This document shows positions 37,641 through 47,095 of a stretch of 64,000 nt of DNA, one piece after another. The stretch is taken from assembly GCA_017554615.1 (NCBI GenBank), contig JAFZHY010000026.1, forward strand, positions 22,777 to 86,776, read 5' to 3'. The first letter of the stretch is position 1. Each line of letters opens with the position of its first letter. The stretch comes from Clostridia bacterium (GTDB taxonomy: Bacteria > Bacillota > Clostridia > UMGS1840 > HGM11507). The notes beneath the pieces were generated by a model. That model ran no database searches. It had not been told where the DNA came from and worked only from the letters and a program-made list of their open reading frames with translations. Position numbers and translations under genes: made by a program.

Positions 37641-38480
37641 CTAACCTCTTAATTTTACAGTAATAAAAATCACTGCCATTATAACATTAACTATTACAAA
37701 ACGCATTGTGTTATTATTTTTTATGTTTGATTTAAAAAGATAAATACCGATATTACCTGTAAGAACTGCACCTAAAAATGCAAGGATATAATAAAATAAG
37801 CCATAATGCACTTTACTTAAGCCACATACTGCAAGAATAAAATTTTTACTTAATAAAACAAAAGTCCAGATAAAAGTTATAAGATATGTAAGTTTTATTG
37901 TATAGTCTTTTTTAATTCCGTTTATAAGCCCTGCAAAGTACATAATTCCCACTCCTGAAACTCCGGGAATTAAGCTAAAAATTTTAAAGAATGAAATAAT
38001 CATCCCGTTAAGCACAGTTTCGTTTCTTTCTTTAAGGCTTTTTTCATTAACCCTTAAAGCCTTTATAAGTAAAAGGGAAGTTACCAAAAACCCTAATGAT
38101 GCTACATACATATTAAACTGAAACCTTTTTACAAGAAGATAAAATAAAGGTGCTAAAAGAAGTACAAACCCACAAAAAATAAAGGTCAGTGCCATTTTTT
38201 TATCTTCTTCTTTTGTGTTTAAATCTAACTTCTTTTCTTTAATATCAGAAAATAAAGAGCCTAAACCGTTTAAAATCTTCGATAAGTCCTTTTTTAAAAA
38301 ATACCATAACGGTATAAGCACACCGATTTGCATAACAAGGGGAAGGATATAGTCATATCCCTCCTCAGTTATATTTATATTTGTATAGTAAAAGAAAGCG
38401 TCAAGACCCTTTTCGGATAAGGGTAATAACATTGAAAAGGCATATGCAATTCCTTTAATTAAAGCATATATATAGACCAT
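37641..38480 (-). CDS. UppP/BacA-like membrane protein with altered active site
   Basis: This 279-residue protein has about eight hydrophobic segments and resembles undecaprenyl-diphosphate phosphatase. LLPLSEKGLD (residues 18-27) aligns with the family motif EFLPVSSTGHM, and IPGVSGVG (171-178) aligns with PGxSRSG. The key residues are replaced: the two acidic residues by Tyr13 and Met17, the motif His by Leu26 and the arginine by Gly176. It probably lacks the usual phosphatase activity. It lies between vanW and ftsK with tight spacing, and AAGGAG precedes the ATG. Confidence 0.7.
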   Translation of the reverse strand: MVYIYALIKGIAYAFSMLLPLSEKGLDAFFYYTNINITEEGYDYILPLVMQIGVLIPLWYFLKKDLSKILNGLGSLFSDIKEKKLDLNTKEEDKKMALTFIFCGFVLLLAPLFYLLVKRFQFNMYVASLGFLVTSLLLIKALRVNEKSLKERNETVLNGMIISFFKIFSLIPGVSGVGIMYFAGLINGIKKDYTIKLTYLITFIWTFVLLSKNFILAVCGLSKVHYGLFYYILAFLGAVLTGNIGIYLFKSNIKNNNTMRFVIVNVIMAVIFITVKLRG

Positions 38481-38487
38481 TTTCTGT

Positions 38488-40206
38488 TTACTCCTTTATT
38501 TCTTCTACATTATCAGTAATTTGGTTATCAGTTGGTATAGTTATTTCTTCGATCTGTATATTATTTTCTTCTGTATCCGGTATTGTTATTTCTTCGCTTT
38601 CCACCTTGTCCACAGGGGTTATAACCTCTTCTTCTAAAGGAGGAGGAACAATTTCTACGGTAGGCTGAATTTCGGGTGTAGGCCCTACTGCGACAATCTG
38701 AGTCATAGGGTTATACACATTTGTTCCTAAAGATTCTTCTCTTATAATATTTCCCAAAGAATCTTTTACAACTTTTGTTGCCAAAACCTTGTATCCGTAA
38801 GCACCGTTTTGTGTAATTTTTCTCTCGCCTGGTGCAAGTTCAGGGTTTTCCACCTCTTTTTCAGAAAAAGGATAACTTTCCAATACATTGGTATAAAGTT
38901 CAACCCTATAGTCATTTTCCTTTTTGCCATAGATAGACACGGTATGCTTTCCGCCCGAAGTATATGTTACGATTTTTATCGGACTGTTCATACTGTTTTC
39001 AAACTGAAAATCTATAAGACCGTAAGACACAGTAGCATCAAGACCGTTTCTTACATAAGAAACTGTATAAGAATGGTTACGCCTTTCAACTACTTTTAAG
39101 TCTGAATATAAAACTGCATTATAAAGTGCAGACGATACCTGACAAATACCGCCGCCAAGGGCGTCTTCCATGCCCTCTTTTGTATATACTGTTGCGGGTC
39201 TAAACCCTGCGGCGCCTGTTCTCGGGCCGACAGTATTGTTATAGGAGAATATATCCTTTGAGTTTAAAACTACTCCGTTTATTTTTGATGCGGCAAGAAA
39301 AACATTATGCGACCTTTCTTTATTCTGTGCATTAAAAGTGGTAGTGCATGTTCCAAGAAGGTCAGGGAAAAGTTCACCGTCTAAATCACTGATGTCTACT
39401 TCAGGGTAAACTCTTGTTATGGGAACTGAAAATGTTTTTTTTCTAAGATTTAAATTTTCTTCTATATTAGAAATATCTACCAAAACGCCTACTTTCTCAG
39501 GAACAACATAGGTAATTCCATCTTTTTCGTAGGTATAGGCATCCTGTGGCTCTACATTTAAGAGTGCGTATATTTCTTTAGCACTCACACTGTCTTTATC
39601 TATAATATTTAAGTTTACTTTTCTTTCATCACTTTTTACAGCATTTAATGTATCAGCATAAAATGTATTAAAATCTATTGTAACAAACTTATCCTTTAAG
39701 GTAATTTGTGCATAATTTTCTTTAACATCCAATATTACATTATCTATATCCAACCCGTTTGCTTTTGCAAGAGTATTTATTGTTTCTTTAAAAAGGTCAG
39801 TATTTTCATTATAAAATTCATAAGGGATAATATCCTTTCTTCCCCTGTAAAGAGTATAATATGCATTTTTAATATTGTTACTGCCTCTGCCCATATTAAA
39901 GGCATAGTCTGCAACCTTTTTAAAATCAAAAGTTATACCTGCTTTTGACGGTGCAAAGTAAAAGGTTTTATCCTCATATACTACTTCTATGGGTTTATCA
40001 AGTATTGTTTCGCTTTTTTCAAGGATTGATAAGGCTTCTTCTTTAGTAACGCCTCCAATGTTAATATCGCTAAAATACACATTGGATAATATTTTATCGG
40101 TTTTTATAAAATTGTTAATATTAACCATGGTAAAAGTTACAAATGCAACCAGACTAAGAAGCATAAAAACAAATACACCAATAACAATTTTTTTAGTTAA
40201 ACTCAT
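38488..40206 (-). CDS. VanW family protein with peptidoglycan-binding-like and G5 domains
   Basis: This is an exported, membrane-anchored envelope protein of about 572 residues. An N-terminal membrane segment (about 5-28) is followed by repeated PG_binding_4-like regions to about residue 290. A VanW domain comes next (NVFLAASKINGVVLNSKDIF, then GGGICQVSSALYNAVL). A G5-like segment and a Pro/Glu-rich tail of about 70 residues follow. The family is common in clostridia and its biochemical role is unsettled. I chose the ATG at 40206, the first with a plausible ribosome site (GCAGGT, 9 nt); starts at 40224 or 40230 are possible. Confidence 0.85.
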   Translation of the reverse strand: MSLTKKIVIGVFVFMLLSLVAFVTFTMVNINNFIKTDKILSNVYFSDINIGGVTKEEALSILEKSETILDKPIEVVYEDKTFYFAPSKAGITFDFKKVADYAFNMGRGSNNIKNAYYTLYRGRKDIIPYEFYNENTDLFKETINTLAKANGLDIDNVILDVKENYAQITLKDKFVTIDFNTFYADTLNAVKSDERKVNLNIIDKDSVSAKEIYALLNVEPQDAYTYEKDGITYVVPEKVGVLVDISNIEENLNLRKKTFSVPITRVYPEVDISDLDGELFPDLLGTCTTTFNAQNKERSHNVFLAASKINGVVLNSKDIFSYNNTVGPRTGAAGFRPATVYTKEGMEDALGGGICQVSSALYNAVLYSDLKVVERRNHSYTVSYVRNGLDATVSYGLIDFQFENSMNSPIKIVTYTSGGKHTVSIYGKKENDYRVELYTNVLESYPFSEKEVENPELAPGERKITQNGAYGYKVLATKVVKDSLGNIIREESLGTNVYNPMTQIVAVGPTPEIQPTVEIVPPPLEEEVITPVDKVESEEITIPDTEENNIQIEEITIPTDNQITDNVEEIKE

Positions 40207-40240
40207 ATATTTAATACCTGCCATTTCCAAGCTATAATTT

Positions 40241-40816
40241 TTATTCTTCTATGAAAAATTTAATAAGTTCCAGACGGAAAAGTGCCCAGTCCCTCCATCC
40301 ACCCTCTATCTCGGACAAGGTTTTAGAAAGAGTTATAAGTTCATCATAGTCTATTTCTTTATAATCGGTTATTTCATCCTGAGTTGCGTCTTTAATAAGT
40401 TCGCCTGAAATTTCATTTATCACAAAGAAATAAGAATAAAATTTTATTACTTCATCTTTATAATAAATAGTATATTCCAAAAGTCCGTGAAAATTATCAA
40501 TTTCAAACTTTATTCCAAGTTCTTCTTTAACTTCACGGTAAAGCGCATCTATCGCGCTTTCATCAAAATCTATTCCGCCTGTTGGAATTCTGAATGCAGT
40601 TTTAGGATATTTTTTAGAGCGTATAACAACATACTTGCCGTTTTTTCGCTTAAGTAAAAAGCCCACTTCTCCACGACGGTTAGTTTCCAGAGTCTTTTTA
40701 AAATCGTAAAAATATTTTTCACTGTTAAAATTTAAAACAATACTTTTTACACGGGCGCTTTTATTATACTTAGAAGATAGTTTAACATACTCATTTTCAA
40801 CAAATTTTTCAAGCAT
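40241..40816 (-). CDS. NUDIX hydrolase
   Basis: This 191-residue protein has a complete Nudix box at residues 80-102 (GGIDFDESAIDALYREVKEE, then LGI), matching Gx5Ex7REVxEELG. It would hydrolyse a nucleoside diphosphate linked to another moiety; the substrate is not predictable. AGGGGGG precedes the ATG. It lies in the same run as the SAH deaminase gene, 18 nt downstream of it. Confidence 0.9.
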   Translation of the reverse strand: MLEKFVENEYVKLSSKYNKSARVKSIVLNFNSEKYFYDFKKTLETNRRGEVGFLLKRKNGKYVVIRSKKYPKTAFRIPTGGIDFDESAIDALYREVKEELGIKFEIDNFHGLLEYTIYYKDEVIKFYSYFFVINEISGELIKDATQDEITDYKEIDYDELITLSKTLSEIEGGWRDWALFRLELIKFFIEE

Positions 40817-40834
40817 AATATTGCACCCCCCTTT

Positions 40835-42121
40835 TTAGAATAATTTTTCTTTTATCTTTAAAATTTCAAATTTTACTTTTTCAATATCAATGCTTAAATA
40901 CTCGCCCTTATCATAAAGAATTTTTCCGCCACAGACGGTAGTTTCCACTTCACAACCTGTTGATGCGTATACAATATTGTTAATAATATTATGATTCGGG
41001 TAATGATAGAGTTCATCAGTCTTAAGAATGATAAAATCTGCATCAAACCCTTCTTTTAAAAGCCCTTTTGTTTCTCTTCTTAATGCCTTTGCTCCGTTTA
41101 GAGTTGCCATTTTGAGTATTTCTAAAGGCGAAACCAAAGACGGATCGGAATTTTTATTGCACATAAGAAGCGCTGCATAATTAAGTTCTGAAAGCATATT
41201 AAGATTATTATTGCTTGATGCTCCGTCTGTGCCTATTGCTATGTTTATTCCGTTTTTTTTATATTTATAAATATCTGCAATACCTGAGCCTAATTTTAAA
41301 TTACTCTTAGGATTGTGAGCAATATAATGCCCCCTAAGATACTCTAAATCGCTGTCTTTTAAATGAACACAGTGTGCCATTAATGATACATCGTCTAAAA
41401 GACCTGTTTCTTTATAAATTTCAACAGGGGTTTTCCCGTATTTTTTTATACAATCGTCTACCTCTGTTTTATTTTCGCTAAGGTGAGAAGTAATTGGCAT
41501 ATTATACTTTTTTGCAATCTTTGATGCATATTTTAAATAGTTATAATCACAGGTATAAACTGCATGAGGAAACATTTCCACCCTTATTAAATCGTCTCCT
41601 GCACCGTTATATTTTTCATATAAGTCGATACATTCTTTCATACGGTAATCGTCTGAATAATCGTCTTTATGAAAAAAATTCATAACGCATCTTGAAACAT
41701 TGGCGTTAAACCCTGCTTCCAGATATGCTTTTACTGCATCTTCCATAAAATAGTAGCAGTCGTTTACCAAAGTTGTGCCGAATCTTAGCATTTCGGCAAT
41801 TCCGAGCATTGTGCCATAGTAGATATCCTCTTTGCAAAGTTTATCTTCAATGGGAAATATCTTCTCATTAAGCCATTCCTGAAGTCTGTACCCTTCCGAG
41901 TAACTTCTAAGAATTGTCATTGCAGTATGGCAGTGAGCATTTGAAAAAGAAGGCATTATGGTTTTACCCTTAACGTCTATCACTTTATCATATTTATAAT
42001 CTTCGGGTATTTTTGTACCCACAAATTTAATCTTTTTATCACTTGTGCCAAGATATCCGCCTTTTATTACTTGGTCATCGCAAAGGGTAATAATATCGGC
42101 ATTTTTAAAAAGAATGTTCAA
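40835..42121 (-). CDS. mtaD: S-adenosylhomocysteine / 5'-methylthioadenosine deaminase (amidohydrolase)
   Basis: This is a cytosolic metal-dependent amidohydrolase of 428 residues in the MtaD/DadD family, which deaminates SAH to S-inosylhomocysteine and related nucleosides. Metal motifs are visible: NAHCHTAM near residue 60, TSHLSENKTEVDDC, and GTDGASSNNNLNM with the catalytic aspartate. The start is a TTG at 42121 with GGAGTG about 8 nt upstream. The ahcY stop is 4 nt before it. That neighbour strongly supports a role in SAH recycling. Confidence 0.88.
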   Translation of the reverse strand: MNILFKNADIITLCDDQVIKGGYLGTSDKKIKFVGTKIPEDYKYDKVIDVKGKTIMPSFSNAHCHTAMTILRSYSEGYRLQEWLNEKIFPIEDKLCKEDIYYGTMLGIAEMLRFGTTLVNDCYYFMEDAVKAYLEAGFNANVSRCVMNFFHKDDYSDDYRMKECIDLYEKYNGAGDDLIRVEMFPHAVYTCDYNYLKYASKIAKKYNMPITSHLSENKTEVDDCIKKYGKTPVEIYKETGLLDDVSLMAHCVHLKDSDLEYLRGHYIAHNPKSNLKLGSGIADIYKYKKNGINIAIGTDGASSNNNLNMLSELNYAALLMCNKNSDPSLVSPLEILKMATLNGAKALRRETKGLLKEGFDADFIILKTDELYHYPNHNIINNIVYASTGCEVETTVCGGKILYDKGEYLSIDIEKVKFEILKIKEKLF

Positions 42122-42127
42122 CTTTAA

Positions 42128-43351
42128 TCACTCCAGATAACTGTCAATATATCTTTCCTGCTCTTTGGTTAACTTGTCAATGGAAATTCCCATTGTTTTA
42201 AGTTTTATACAGGCAACAAATTTATCCAACTCTTCGGGCACATTGTAAACCTTATTTTCCATTTTATCGTAGTTTTCGTTTATATATTTTAAACTAAGCG
42301 CCTGAATGGAAAAACTCATATCCATAATTTCTGCAGGATGCCCGTCTCCTGCTGCAAGGTTAACAAGCCTTCCTTCTGCAAGAAGGTTTCTAACCTTACC
42401 GTCTTTTCCGAAATAACCTTCAATATTTTCTCTTACAACCTTTTTATATTCGGAAATTTCGTCTAAATCGCCTTTATTTATTTCAACATCAAAATGACCT
42501 GCGTTGGCTAATATAACCCCGTCTTTCATATTAAGAAGATGGTCTTTTGTGATAACATCCTTGCAACCTGTTACAGTGATAAACATATCGCCAACCTTTG
42601 AAGCCTCATCCATAGACATAACTGAAAAGCCGTCCATAACTGCTTCTATTGCTTTTACAGGGTCAACTTCGCATACAATAACCTTTGCGCCCAGACCTTT
42701 TGCTCTTAGGGCTGTGCCTTTTCCGCACCAGCCATATCCTGCAACTACAACATTCTTGCCGCTGACAATTAAGTTGGTTGTACGGTTGATTCCGTCCCAT
42801 ACCGACTGACCTGTACCGTATCTGTTATCAAAAAGATATTTACAGTATGCATCATTGGCAGAAATAACAGGGAATTTAAGTTCCCCTGCTTTTTCTCTTG
42901 CTTTAAGCCTTAAAATTCCTGTGGTGGTTTCTTCTGTGCCACCTTTTAGAGATTTTATAAGATGAGGGTATTCTGAATGTATAAGATTGGTTAAATCTCC
43001 ACCGTCATCCATAATTATATCAGGCTCGTTTGACAGAGCGCCCCTTAAATCTTCAAAATATTCTTCCATGCTCTCGCCATGCTTACCGTATACAGTTATA
43101 CCATGAACTTCTCTTAAAGCCATAGCCACATCATCCTGAGTGGATAAAGGATTGCACCCTGTGGCAGTAACTATTGCTCCCCCTGCTTTAAGCACGGTTG
43201 CAAAATAGGCAGTTTTTGCCTCTAAATGAATACATATGGTAATCTTCTTATTTAAGAAAGGCTTTGTTTTTTCAAAATCTTCTTTGATTGTATTTAGAAT
43301 GGGCATATTTTTTGATACCCATTCTATTTTATTTTTACCGCTTTCAATCAT
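42128..43351 (-). CDS. ahcY: Adenosylhomocysteinase family protein (possible S-inosylhomocysteine hydrolase)
   Basis: This is an NAD-dependent hydrolase of the SAH hydrolase family, with 407 residues. It is the short form lacking the C-terminal Lys-Tyr tail of animal enzymes. Visible motifs are DDGGDLTNLIHSEYP, GTEETTTGILRL, the Rossmann loop VVAGYGWCGKG and NAGHFDVEI. The nucleobase-contacting segment reads HLEAKTAY (residues 42-49). Lys46 stands where classical enzymes have Glu or Gln facing the adenine amino group. Adjacent to SAH deaminase, this suggests that the preferred substrate may be S-inosylhomocysteine. Confidence 0.9.
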   Translation of the reverse strand: MIESGKNKIEWVSKNMPILNTIKEDFEKTKPFLNKKITICIHLEAKTAYFATVLKAGGAIVTATGCNPLSTQDDVAMALREVHGITVYGKHGESMEEYFEDLRGALSNEPDIIMDDGGDLTNLIHSEYPHLIKSLKGGTEETTTGILRLKAREKAGELKFPVISANDAYCKYLFDNRYGTGQSVWDGINRTTNLIVSGKNVVVAGYGWCGKGTALRAKGLGAKVIVCEVDPVKAIEAVMDGFSVMSMDEASKVGDMFITVTGCKDVITKDHLLNMKDGVILANAGHFDVEINKGDLDEISEYKKVVRENIEGYFGKDGKVRNLLAEGRLVNLAAGDGHPAEIMDMSFSIQALSLKYINENYDKMENKVYNVPEELDKFVACIKLKTMGISIDKLTKEQERYIDSYLE

Positions 43352-43363
43352 TTATTTTACCTC

Positions 43364-46300
43364 TTATTTAAAGTATGAAACACCTGCTTCAAATATCTTC
43401 ATATCAAACTTACCGTGAATATTCTTGTATAGATTATCGCCTATTCTTTCTGAATGGCCCATTTTACCAAGAATTCTTCCGTCTAAACTTGTTATACCTT
43501 CAACAGCAAAGTTTGAACCGTTAGGGTTAGCATATTTTTCATATGTAGGGTTACCCATAGCGTCAACATAGCAGGTAGCAATCTGCCCGTTTTTAACAAG
43601 TTCGCTCATAAGTTTATCACTTACTATAAATCTTCCTTCACCGTGGGATAGCGGCACTTTGTAAACATCCCCAACCTTAACATTAGAAAACCAAGGAGAT
43701 TTATTTGACATAACCTTGATGTCTGCCATTGTGGAAATATGGCGTCCGATAGTGTTATAAGTAAGTGTAGGGCAGGTGTCATCAGTATCTATAACATCGC
43801 CGAAAGGAACAAGGCCTAATTTTATAAGCGCCTGGAAACCGTTACAAATACCAAGCATAAGCCCGTCTCTGTTATAAAGCATATCTCTTAATGCTTCTTT
43901 AACAAGTTCGTTTCTAAGTGCTGTTGCAATAAATTTACCTGAACCGTCAGGCTCGTCTCCACCTGAGAAACCACCAGGAATCATAACAATCTGAGCATTT
44001 TTAATTGCACCTGCAAGTTCTTTTGCAGAGTCTAACACATCTGTCTGTTTAAGGTTTTTAAACACTATAACATCAACATCTGCACCAGCAAGTTCAAATC
44101 TCTTTTTAGTGTCATATTCACAGTTTGTGCCAGGGAATACAGGAACAACAACCTTTGGTCTTGCAATTTTTATTTTAGGGCTTGAAACTGTTTTTGTTTC
44201 ATATAAAGGAATGTCAATTTCCTTTTCTTCGATTTCTTTTGCTGTTTTATAAACTGATTCCAACGGACTTACAAACGCATCGATAAGTTTTTCCAAAGAT
44301 ATTTTTTCGTTTTCTATTTCTACTTCTTTAGTATCAAGTGTGTAACCTATAAGTTTAGCACCTGGAATGTCAGTATCATTATCAACCTCTACGATATAAG
44401 AACCGTAACCTGCATTAAAGAGATTATCGCTCATACTAAACTTAAAGCCGATTTTATTACCGAAGCACATTTTAAGAACAGCCTCGCCGACTCCACCCAT
44501 AGGAACAGCGTATGCAGAGTATGCTTTTTTAGATTTAATAAGGTCATACACCTTTTTACTGATATTTGTAAAGTCGTTAAAGTCAGGTAAGAAACCGTCT
44601 TTTTTATTTTCTATAAGTAAAACTTTAGTATTTGTTTTCTTAAATTCAGGAGAAACTATCTCGTCAGTATTTGCAGGGGATACAGCAAAGGAAACAAGAG
44701 TAGGAACAACGTCCATATCGTTAAACGAACCACTCATTGAGTCTTTTCCGCCTATCGCCGCAATATTTAATCTTTCCTGTGCAAGGAAAGCACCTAAAAG
44801 TGCCTGCATAGGCTCTCCCCATCTTTCCTTGTCATTTCCAAGTTTCTTAAAGTATTCCTGCAGTGTTAAATACACTTTGGAAATATCGCAACCTGTTGCA
44901 ACAACTCTTGCAATAGAATGAATAATTGCATATACGCCACTGTAAAACGGACTTTTTGAAGCCATTTTATTATCATAACCGTAAGACATAACTGTTGCAG
45001 TTTTTGTTTCGCCTTTTTCAAGAGGAATTTTTGCAGCCATTGATTCTGTCGGTGTAAGTTCATATTTTCCGCCAAAAGGCATTAAAACTGTATTTGCGCC
45101 GATAGTGGAGTCAAACATTTCTCCAAGGCCTTTTTGCATACAAACATTAAGGTCGGATAAAAGTGCAACAAATTTTTCTTCATATGTTTTATATGATGAA
45201 AGGTTAATGCTTTCAAAAATATTATCACATTTATTCGCTTTAATTAAGACATCGGTTTCTCTTCTTCCACCGTTGGAATTTAAGAATTCTCTTGAAATGT
45301 CAACAATTTTGTCTCCCTGCCAGAAAAGTCTTAATCTCTTTTCCTTAGTAACAGTTGCAACAACTGTTGCTTCAATGTTTTCTTTTCCTGCTTCTTCTAT
45401 CATTTTTTCTTTATCTGAGTCTCTTACAACAACAGCCATTCTTTCCTGAGATTCGGAAATTGCAAGTTCTGTACCGTCTAAACCTGCATATTTTTTAGGC
45501 ACATTGTCAAGATTGATTAAAAGACCGTCTGCAAGTTCGCCGATAGCAACAGATACACCACCTGCACCAAAGTCGTTACATCTTCTTATAAGTCTTGTAA
45601 CTTCAGGTTTTCTGAATAATCTCTGAAGTTTTCTTTCTTCAGGAGGGTTACCTTTCTGAACTTCTGCGCCGCAGTTTTCTAAAGATTTATCTGTGTGCGC
45701 TTTGGAAGAACCTGTTGCACCGCCGCAACCGTCTCTTCCTGTTTTGCCACCAAGAAGAACAACAACATCGCCAGGCTCAGGAACTTCTCTTATAACATTG
45801 CTCTTTGGAGCAGCAGCAATAACTGCACCGATTTCAAGCCTTTTTGCCTTGTATGATTCATCATATATTTCTCTTACCAGACCTGTTGCAAGACCTATCT
45901 GGTTACCGTATGAACTGTAACCTGCTGCAGCAGTTTTAGAGATTTTTCTTTGTGGAAGTTTTCCAGGCAAAGTTTCTTTTAGAGGAACACGAGGGTCTCC
46001 GCTTCCTGTAACTCTCATTGCCTGATAAACATATGAACGACCTGAAAGCGGGTCTCTTATCGCACCGCCAAGACAGGTAGCAGCACCACCAAAAGGTTCA
46101 ATTTCAGTAGGGTGATTATGGGTTTCGTTTTTAAACATTACAAGCCATTTTTCATCCTTACCGTCAATATCAACATCAACTTCTATTGAACAGGCATTTA
46201 TTTCTTCTGATTCGTCAAGATTTTTAAGAACGCCTTTTTTCTTTAAGTCTTTGGTTGCAAGAGTAGCAATATCCATAAAGCACATATCTTTAGGAGTTCT

Positions 46301-47080
46301 TCCTGCATATACTGTATCTCTTGTTTTAATATATTCTAAAAATGCAGCCTTAACAACTTCATCTTCTATTTCAACATTTTTAAGTTCAGTAGCAAATGTG
46401 GTATGACGGCAGTGGTCAGACCAGTATGTATCTATCATTTTAAGTTCGGTAACTGTTGGGTTTCTTTTTTCTTCATTCTTAAAATAGTTCTGACAGAACT
46501 TAATATCTGAAATATCAAATGCAAAACCGTTTTCGTCAAGGAATTTTTTTAAACTTACTTCGTCAAGTTCAATAAACCCTTCCACAGTTTTAACCTTTTT
46601 AGGCTCAGGAAGTTCCATATCTAAAGTTTTTGGAATTTCCAAAGACGCTTCTCTTGATTCGATAGGGTTTATAATATATTTTTTAATCGCTTCTATTTCT
46701 TCGCAAGTTACTTCAGGGTTAATAGCATATACCTTTGCAGCACGGACAACAGGTTTTTCCCCTCCGGTTAAAATCTGGATACACTGGGCTGCAGAATCTG
46801 CTCTCTGGTCAAACTGGCCAGGTAAAAGTTCGGTAGCAAACACTTTGTATCCTGATAAATCAACACTTTCGCTAACATTGTCAACCTGTGGCTCGGAAAG
46901 AATTGTGTTCTTTGCTTTTTCCAAAGTTTTTTCATCAAGTGATGAAATATCATATCTTACAAGTATTCTTAATTCTTTAAGGCTTAAGATAGATAAATTT
47001 TCCTTAATATCTCTAAAAAGCGATGACGCTTCAACATCAAACCCCTTTTTCTTTTCTGAATAAACTCTTGAAATACTCAT
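43364..47080 (-). CDS. purL: Phosphoribosylformylglycinamidine synthase, fused synthetase and glutaminase
   Basis: This purine pathway enzyme converts FGAR, glutamine and ATP to FGAM. It is a single 1238-residue chain. The PurL-type synthetase occupies roughly residues 1-960, with YWSDHCRHTTFAT, MFKNETHNHPTEIEPFGGA and GGKTGRDGCGGATGSS. A C-terminal PurQ-type glutaminase carries the nucleophile cysteine in LGICNGFQALIKLG and the histidine in SHGEGRF. This long fused form is the one common in clostridia. No other pur genes are near. AGAGGG precedes the ATG. Confidence 0.97.
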   Translation of the reverse strand: MSISRVYSEKKKGFDVEASSLFRDIKENLSILSLKELRILVRYDISSLDEKTLEKAKNTILSEPQVDNVSESVDLSGYKVFATELLPGQFDQRADSAAQCIQILTGGEKPVVRAAKVYAINPEVTCEEIEAIKKYIINPIESREASLEIPKTLDMELPEPKKVKTVEGFIELDEVSLKKFLDENGFAFDISDIKFCQNYFKNEEKRNPTVTELKMIDTYWSDHCRHTTFATELKNVEIEDEVVKAAFLEYIKTRDTVYAGRTPKDMCFMDIATLATKDLKKKGVLKNLDESEEINACSIEVDVDIDGKDEKWLVMFKNETHNHPTEIEPFGGAATCLGGAIRDPLSGRSYVYQAMRVTGSGDPRVPLKETLPGKLPQRKISKTAAAGYSSYGNQIGLATGLVREIYDESYKAKRLEIGAVIAAAPKSNVIREVPEPGDVVVLLGGKTGRDGCGGATGSSKAHTDKSLENCGAEVQKGNPPEERKLQRLFRKPEVTRLIRRCNDFGAGGVSVAIGELADGLLINLDNVPKKYAGLDGTELAISESQERMAVVVRDSDKEKMIEEAGKENIEATVVATVTKEKRLRLFWQGDKIVDISREFLNSNGGRRETDVLIKANKCDNIFESINLSSYKTYEEKFVALLSDLNVCMQKGLGEMFDSTIGANTVLMPFGGKYELTPTESMAAKIPLEKGETKTATVMSYGYDNKMASKSPFYSGVYAIIHSIARVVATGCDISKVYLTLQEYFKKLGNDKERWGEPMQALLGAFLAQERLNIAAIGGKDSMSGSFNDMDVVPTLVSFAVSPANTDEIVSPEFKKTNTKVLLIENKKDGFLPDFNDFTNISKKVYDLIKSKKAYSAYAVPMGGVGEAVLKMCFGNKIGFKFSMSDNLFNAGYGSYIVEVDNDTDIPGAKLIGYTLDTKEVEIENEKISLEKLIDAFVSPLESVYKTAKEIEEKEIDIPLYETKTVSSPKIKIARPKVVVPVFPGTNCEYDTKKRFELAGADVDVIVFKNLKQTDVLDSAKELAGAIKNAQIVMIPGGFSGGDEPDGSGKFIATALRNELVKEALRDMLYNRDGLMLGICNGFQALIKLGLVPFGDVIDTDDTCPTLTYNTIGRHISTMADIKVMSNKSPWFSNVKVGDVYKVPLSHGEGRFIVSDKLMSELVKNGQIATCYVDAMGNPTYEKYANPNGSNFAVEGITSLDGRILGKMGHSERIGDNLYKNIHGKFDMKIFEAGVSYFK

Positions 47081-47095
47081 TTTAAAAATCCCTCT

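Noticed and set aside
40206..40230. Longer start for the VanW protein
   Set aside because: ATGs at 40230 and 40224 lack a spaced ribosome site; 40206 fits better and starts directly before the membrane segment.
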